The notes under the pieces are model-generated. The model had not been told where the DNA came from. It saw nothing but the letters and a program-made list of their open reading frames with translations, and searched no databases. Of a stretch of DNA of 64,000 bases, positions 62,973-64,000 are shown in pieces (the first letter of the stretch is position 1; the number at the start of each line of letters is the position of its first letter). Source of the DNA: Skeletonema tropicum (lineage: Eukaryota > Bacillariophyta > Thalassiosirophyceae > Thalassiosirales > Thalassiosiraceae); contig CM074135.1 in the NCBI GenBank assembly GCA_037178625.1, forward strand, positions 124,001 through 188,000, in the 5' to 3' direction. Made by a program: the position numbers and the translations under genes.

Positions 62973-64000
62973 TGTGAACAATTGAAAAGATTTGTTGTAC
63001 CTGTAGCTTCGGACTGTTTTGACAGTATAAGGATAAGGACCAACCCATCGCTGGCCAAGCTTCTTGAAGATGATAGATGTAAACTTTCTTGAGAACTCGA
63101 GCGCCAACTTTTGTCGTAGGCTTAGCGTTTCGCGTTTGACATAATAGCATCCTTGAAGACACAAAGTTGTCATCGTTTAATTTGATCGATATTGATTGCC
63201 AACTTGGCGTTGTGTATATATTTTCCTGAGAGAACATGATTGGCTTGTTAACTCTATAGCTGTTGTAATGCACTGAGTTTAAGACTGAAATAAACTGTGA
63301 GCATCGCTGTGTTCGACAAATATTATTCTTCAAACGGACATAGTTACCGGATTTTGATCTGCTGTGTTTCAATAACTGCTTTTATATCAAACTCGGAGAG
63401 ACGGAGACCATTCATTGTCAACTTTTCGTGGAGGCTACTAGACCAGCTGTTGTGCTGACCAGCTCCTGACATTTCTACAATTGATCAGCCTTGGAACCCG
63501 TAGGGATGAGGATAATGGCTGGTATAAAACCAGTGTTTATTAGGGCCTTGAAGTACCCAAAGTTGTTGCGTTCACTTTGCTTGCTGATTCACTTGTCGAT
63601 CACACCTCTTTCGGGCTGTTGTATGTAAAATGGATATTCCGTAAAATGACATGATTTCTGTATGCCTCAAAATAAGAAATTGAAATGATATTCGATAAAT
63701 TGAAATGCTCTGTGGCTGTAGCTTGATTGGACTGGAGTAGAGGACAGTTCATCCTGCCCCCTCTCATTTCTCGGATAATTGTATTTGCTTTTGGAAGGGA
63801 ACTCAGAATTGCTAGCAAACTTGGCCAGCGCTTAAAGGACTGTTGTGACAATAGGACGTTGCTTGAAGACGGTGTAAAATTTCTTGATACCTCGAGCGTT
63901 TCGCAATTGCTGTAATAGCATCCTTGAGGACATGAAGTTGTCATCGTTTGAACATTGAGTGCCACATTGATATTGAAGTTGCGTATAAGAATTTCACCTG
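62973..64000 (-). pseudogene. decayed Gypsy-like integrase C-terminal fragments, two related copies
   Basis: On the minus strand 63150-62990 reads RKFTSIIFKKLGQRWVGPYP then YTVK, resembling the (F/K)KL..RW.GPY module at the C terminus of Gypsy integrases. A second diverged copy lies at about 63990-63790. Both share CCTTGA(A/G)GACA..AAGTTGTCATCGTTT and CTCGAGCG. Stops and frame changes are frequent. No intact gene. Confidence 0.5.

Noticed and set aside
62973..63372. 134-codon minus-strand frame as an intact gene
   Set aside because: The integrase-like residues switch between frames, so this is a decayed fragment.

Overview
The window is eukaryotic nuclear DNA that is dense in transposable elements. 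Genes have short GT-AG introns (about 70-300 bp). The protein families are Copia and Gypsy retrotransposons, an RT with a restriction-like nuclease tail, a Rep/PIF1 rolling-circle transposon, and a gene combining SANT, two AP2 domains and a chromodomain. That mix fits a unicellular stramenopile, most likely a diatom. This is inference: no conserved host housekeeping gene, rRNA or tRNA was recognised. I saw nothing prokaryotic and no CRISPR array.

Layout. 1-1350: remains of a minus-strand Copia pol and an unidentified coding remnant. 2394-34824: a nested stack bounded by two ~180 bp direct repeats. Inside it are a 12.16 kb Helitron2-like transposon (element A, 6284-18443) and a Copia element (20639-34385). 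The Copia 5' LTR is itself split by a complete 6.1 kb Gypsy element on the minus strand (20740-26860). Target-site duplications are clear for both LTR elements (GGTTG for Copia, GGAAC for Gypsy). 36675-39770: the one long host-like gene, four exons and 949 codons, reading tyrosine-recombinase-like region, SANT, AP2, AP2, chromodomain. 42776-43337: a small non-autonomous DNA transposon with 49 bp inverted repeats. 44377-47352: a minus-strand non-LTR-type RT gene broken by one TGA. 47407-51336 and 59043-62972: two equal-length, apparently identical 3,930 bp deletion derivatives of element A (B and C). 51455-56023: a second Copia copy, cut at its 5' side by a diverged relative of element A (E2, from 56024). 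62973-64000: decayed Gypsy integrase fragments.

Element A is the most unusual object. It has asymmetric GGCCCTCGGGGCC terminal inverted repeats. It also has duplicated subterminal motifs, a spliced gene joining an MBD-like domain, a Rep (YxxxY) domain and a PIF1 helicase, a three-exon gene of about 1,190 codons with no recognised family, and a divergent pair of small genes that recur in E2. Palindromes built on GTAAAATTGTGC/GCACAATTTTAC sit at gene ends and in most introns throughout the element. B and C keep both ends and fragments of the Rep/helicase gene, so they are probably moved by proteins from A-like elements.
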